Positions 41,662 to 43,578 of a stretch of DNA of 43,578 nt are shown here, piece by piece (position 1 is the stretch's first letter; each line of letters starts with the position of its first letter). The translations under genes were made by a program, and so were the position numbers. The notes below the pieces were generated by a model. It saw nothing but the letters and a program-made list of their open reading frames with translations. It did no database searches and was not told the origin of the DNA. Origin of the DNA: Thermoplasmata archaeon (lineage in GTDB: Archaea; Thermoplasmatota; Thermoplasmata; Thermoplasmatales; Thermoplasmataceae); the NCBI GenBank assembly GCA_021850545.1, contig JAJZLU010000079.1, positions 1 to 43,578 of the forward strand, in the 5' to 3' direction.

Positions 41662-41941
41662 TTCTTCACCTTCGAAATCTCAAGCATCAATTCCCCTGTC
41701 GCTATTTGAACAGTGCTTCAAAGCTCGGAGTCGTACAAGATTTCTCCGGTATCCACTTCCCTCTTGCTGTTTGAGGAATCTGGCTTGATATGCTTTCTCT
41801 ACTCGCCATACCATATTTAAGGAATATTTAGTCTTTCCCTAGCTTACGTCCATCCATACATGAATGCTGAAAAGATCCGACCCAACATTAATTTGGATGT
41901 GCTCGTGGGAATTGTGCAAGGCACTCTTCATTATTAGAATG
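41662..41941 (-). other. 280-base gap between SBDS and rrp4
   Basis: Unusually long for this packed operon. Minus-strand TAAATATTCC near 41820-41830 could be a TATA box giving rrp4 its own promoter. Two short AUG frames begin here (from 41814, 44 codons; and a 36-codon frame from 41805); neither has a recognisable motif, so I do not call them genes. A decayed gene or small RNA cannot be excluded. Confidence 0.35.
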
Positions 41942-42643
41942 TTATTTTCCCTTGACAACCTTTATTTCAATGTTATCCTGGCCCCTTCGGCTTAGGGCAC
42001 CCATTATGTCGCTCGCCATGCCAGCGGGAACCTCAAGAAGGCCTATCCAGGAGCCGTCCTTCGACCATTCTTCCTTCATGAGGTAGCCTTCCCTGACAAT
42101 CTCCCCGTACACCTTGCCATAAGCATCGCCTGTGAGTTTCACAGCCAGCCTTGTTTTTTCCATCCTTATAGGAAGAAGCGGCTTGATCGCTTTGAGGACA
42201 ATCTGGATCTGTTCACTGACGCTCTTGAAAGGGTCAATATGTATCTTGGCGTCATCGATAGCCTGTGAAATTCGGACCGGGGGGTGGGGCGCATTTGTCT
42301 GGGGGTTTATTGATTCCCTGGCAATTGTGTCTATGATCTGCTTCCTTTTCCTCTCAGTCATCTGGTGCCTTTGTTCTGTGGTGAGCTGTATCTGGCCTTT
42401 CCTGACAATTTCAACAATTATTTCCGATGTGTCTGTTGTCTTGAATACTTCCTTGAGGGAATCTTCTCCTGCCTTTTCCCCTTTTCTTGCATCCTTGTAG
42501 ATTTCGTCGAGTGCCACATCGTTTGCCAGGTCAACCGTTCCCTTCTCCTTGATGCGATCTGCTGCCTCAGGATCTAGGAAAATTTCGAACTTGTGCCCAT
42601 GGGACTCAAGTCTGGCAACAATTGCGTCTTCAACTCGGACCAT
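41942..42643 (-). CDS. Ribosome maturation protein SBDS (Sdo1)
   Basis: A 233-residue three-domain protein. The FYSH domain is at the N-terminus (ARLESHGHKFEIFLDPEAA, LKEVFKTTDTSEIIVEIVRKGQIQLT), the helical middle domain starts near QMTERKRKQIIDTIAR, and a ferredoxin-like C-terminal domain ends IEIKVVKGK. It assists release of the anti-association factor aIF6 from the large subunit. It lies between psmA and rrp4, the conserved archaeal context. Confidence 0.96.
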   Translation of the reverse strand: MVRVEDAIVARLESHGHKFEIFLDPEAADRIKEKGTVDLANDVALDEIYKDARKGEKAGEDSLKEVFKTTDTSEIIVEIVRKGQIQLTTEQRHQMTERKRKQIIDTIARESINPQTNAPHPPVRISQAIDDAKIHIDPFKSVSEQIQIVLKAIKPLLPIRMEKTRLAVKLTGDAYGKVYGEIVREGYLMKEEWSKDGSWIGLLEVPAGMASDIMGALSRRGQDNIEIKVVKGK

Positions 42644-42701
42644 GATACAGAAATGGACTATGGCGATAAAAAAATATTGGATTGGCCGTACAGCGAAAAA
42701 A

Positions 42702-43406
42702 TCACTGCAACAGCTTTTCTACTTCTTCTTTTGAAAAGATCTTGAATTTGTTTCCCTCAACAATAGAGGCAACTTCCGGGACCTTGAACTCAGCAGGATC
42801 CTCGTAGGCTTTCTTGAGTGCCTTGATACCAAGGGCAACCGCTTCCTTCTCTGAAAGTTCTTCCTTGTATTCCTTCTCGAGTGTTTCAAGGACCTGGTTC
42901 CTGAACTCGCCTATTACTACTGCCTTGTATTCGTTGATTGTCCCTGCAGGATCACAGTCGAAGAGCCTCGGGCCAATGCTGTCAGACCCTGCAAATATCA
43001 TTGCCACACCATATGGCCTAACTCCGCCATACTGTGTGTACTGCTGCATCTGGTCTGCAACCTTCTTCACAAGATTCTCTATGTTCACAAGGGAACCATA
43101 GGTAATCTTTTCCTGCTGAACGGAAATCCTGGCAAGATCAATAAGAATCCTGGCATCGGCCACAAGGCCTGATGTTACTGTGGCCACATAATCATCAATG
43201 AGCTGAATTTTTTCCATTGAGTTCTGTTCTACCAACCTGCTTCTTACCTTCTTGTCAGAAATAAGCACAACGCCATTTTTGAATCGTATGCCGAGGGCTG
43301 TTGATCCTTTCTTTATAGCCTCTCTTGCATATTCAACCTGAAAGAGCCTCCCGTCTGGAGAAAAAACGGTTATAGCCCTATCGTAAGCCATTTGGCCCTG
43401 CTGCAT
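42702..43406 (-). CDS. psmA: Proteasome subunit alpha
   Basis: A 234-residue alpha-ring subunit of the 20S proteasome. The N-terminus [19 protein letters not shown] and the signature [17 protein letters not shown] are nearly identical to the Thermoplasma acidophilum subunit, as is [15 protein letters not shown]. Where the family has AIGSG after NEYKA, this protein has VIGEF (about residue 170), a local change in an otherwise conserved chain. AAGGTGA five bases before the ATG is a ribosome site, and TTTATAAT at 43440-43447 a TATA box. Confidence 0.97.
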   Translation of the reverse strand: MQQGQMAYDRAITVFSPDGRLFQVEYAREAIKKGSTALGIRFKNGVVLISDKKVRSRLVEQNSMEKIQLIDDYVATVTSGLVADARILIDLARISVQQEKITYGSLVNIENLVKKVADQMQQYTQYGGVRPYGVAMIFAGSDSIGPRLFDCDPAGTINEYKAVVIGEFRNQVLETLEKEYKEELSEKEAVALGIKALKKAYEDPAEFKVPEVASIVEGNKFKIFSKEEVEKLLQ

Positions 43407-43439
43407 CTAATTCACCTTGGCTTCCATAAGCTACACCAA

Positions 43440-43447
43440 TTATAAAG
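43440..43447 (-). promoter_or_regulatory. TATA box of psmA
   Basis: Minus-strand CTTTATAA/TTTATAAT about 37 bases before the ATG. With an AAGGTGA ribosome site also present, psmA probably has a short leader, unlike the leaderless genes elsewhere in the window. Confidence 0.5.
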
Positions 43448-43508
43448 GTTTTCTCAATTTTGAATTTAAATGAGGTTTCGTAGGAGTGGCATTTAGAGCC
43501 TTCAGCAC

Positions 43509-43578
43509 TTAAACATTTCCAAGCCTTAATATCTGCCTCAGGAGTGGTTTTGGCCCATCCCCCGTATCCATTAAGCGG
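43509..43578 (-). CDS. C-terminal end of an upstream gene, partial
   Basis: An open frame enters from the right edge and stops with TAA at 43509-43511. The visible 22 residues end GDGPKPLLRQILRLGNV, which looks like a real basic C-terminus. In many euryarchaea the gene before psmA encodes an RNase P protein (Pop5 or Rpp30), but too little is visible to assign it. Confidence 0.4.
   Translation of the reverse strand, partial: RLMDTGDGPKPLLRQILRLGNV

Noticed and set aside
41686-41814. Small AUG-led minus-strand frames before rrp4
   Set aside because: 36 and 44 codons, no recognisable motif, no clear ribosome site and overlapping alternatives; described only as part of the gap.

Overview
The window comes from a euryarchaeon of the order Thermoplasmatales. 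The proteasome alpha subunit reads almost like the Thermoplasma one. The exosome genes (rrp4, rrp41, rrp42) sit beside SBDS, L37Ae, rpoP, pus10, L21e, rpoF, a DUF655 gene and ksgA. There are archaeal SRP54 and TFS genes, two geranylgeranyl-reductase-type flavoproteins, and a bacterial-type (type I) pantothenate kinase, which is typical of this order. Many first genes of operons look leaderless, with a TATA-like box about 25 bases before the start codon. Placement near Cuniculiplasma or Ferroplasma is inference only.

Layout. (1) Positions 1-2270 are accessory: a minus-strand train of small, mostly unrecognised genes with strong Shine-Dalgarno sites and overlapping stop/start codons, running off the left edge. 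(2) Positions 2270-6235 are a mosaic island: an ArsR-SRPBCC fusion regulator with a tandem operator, a VapBC pair, a RelBE-like pair and a SAM methyltransferase. Three remnants of the 3' part of a tRNA (best read as tRNA-Lys(CTT)) separate these cassettes, and two of them carry a diverged shared flank. This is how a repeatedly used integration site would look. (3) Positions 6300-20200 are core metabolism and respiration: MFS transporter, pantothenate kinase, ABC exporter, cytochrome P450, a cytochrome b / Rieske / two-domain cupredoxin operon, a large exported protein, two tRNA-Ser genes, an Lrp-type regulator, a CoA-binding protein and TFS. (4) Positions 20200-35990 hold SRP54, two flavoprotein reductases, the carA-carB-nth operon, SfsA, an aminotransferase of the 2-amino-3-ketobutyrate CoA ligase type, an MqnD-like protein, carbamate kinase, a phosphoribosyltransferase and an SPFH protein. 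(5) Positions 35973-43578 are a tightly packed minus-strand information-processing and protein-turnover superoperon from psmA down to ksgA.

Points most worth checking are a single in-frame UGA in carB at the junction of its two halves, with undamaged collinear coding on both sides; the tRNA-anchored cassette array; and a tandem-duplicated cupredoxin in the bc operon whose CuA-like motif lacks its second histidine. Two small zinc-binding proteins (RpoP, 43 aa, and an unnamed 41-aa protein) are easily overlooked. No CRISPR array, rRNA or transposase was seen.
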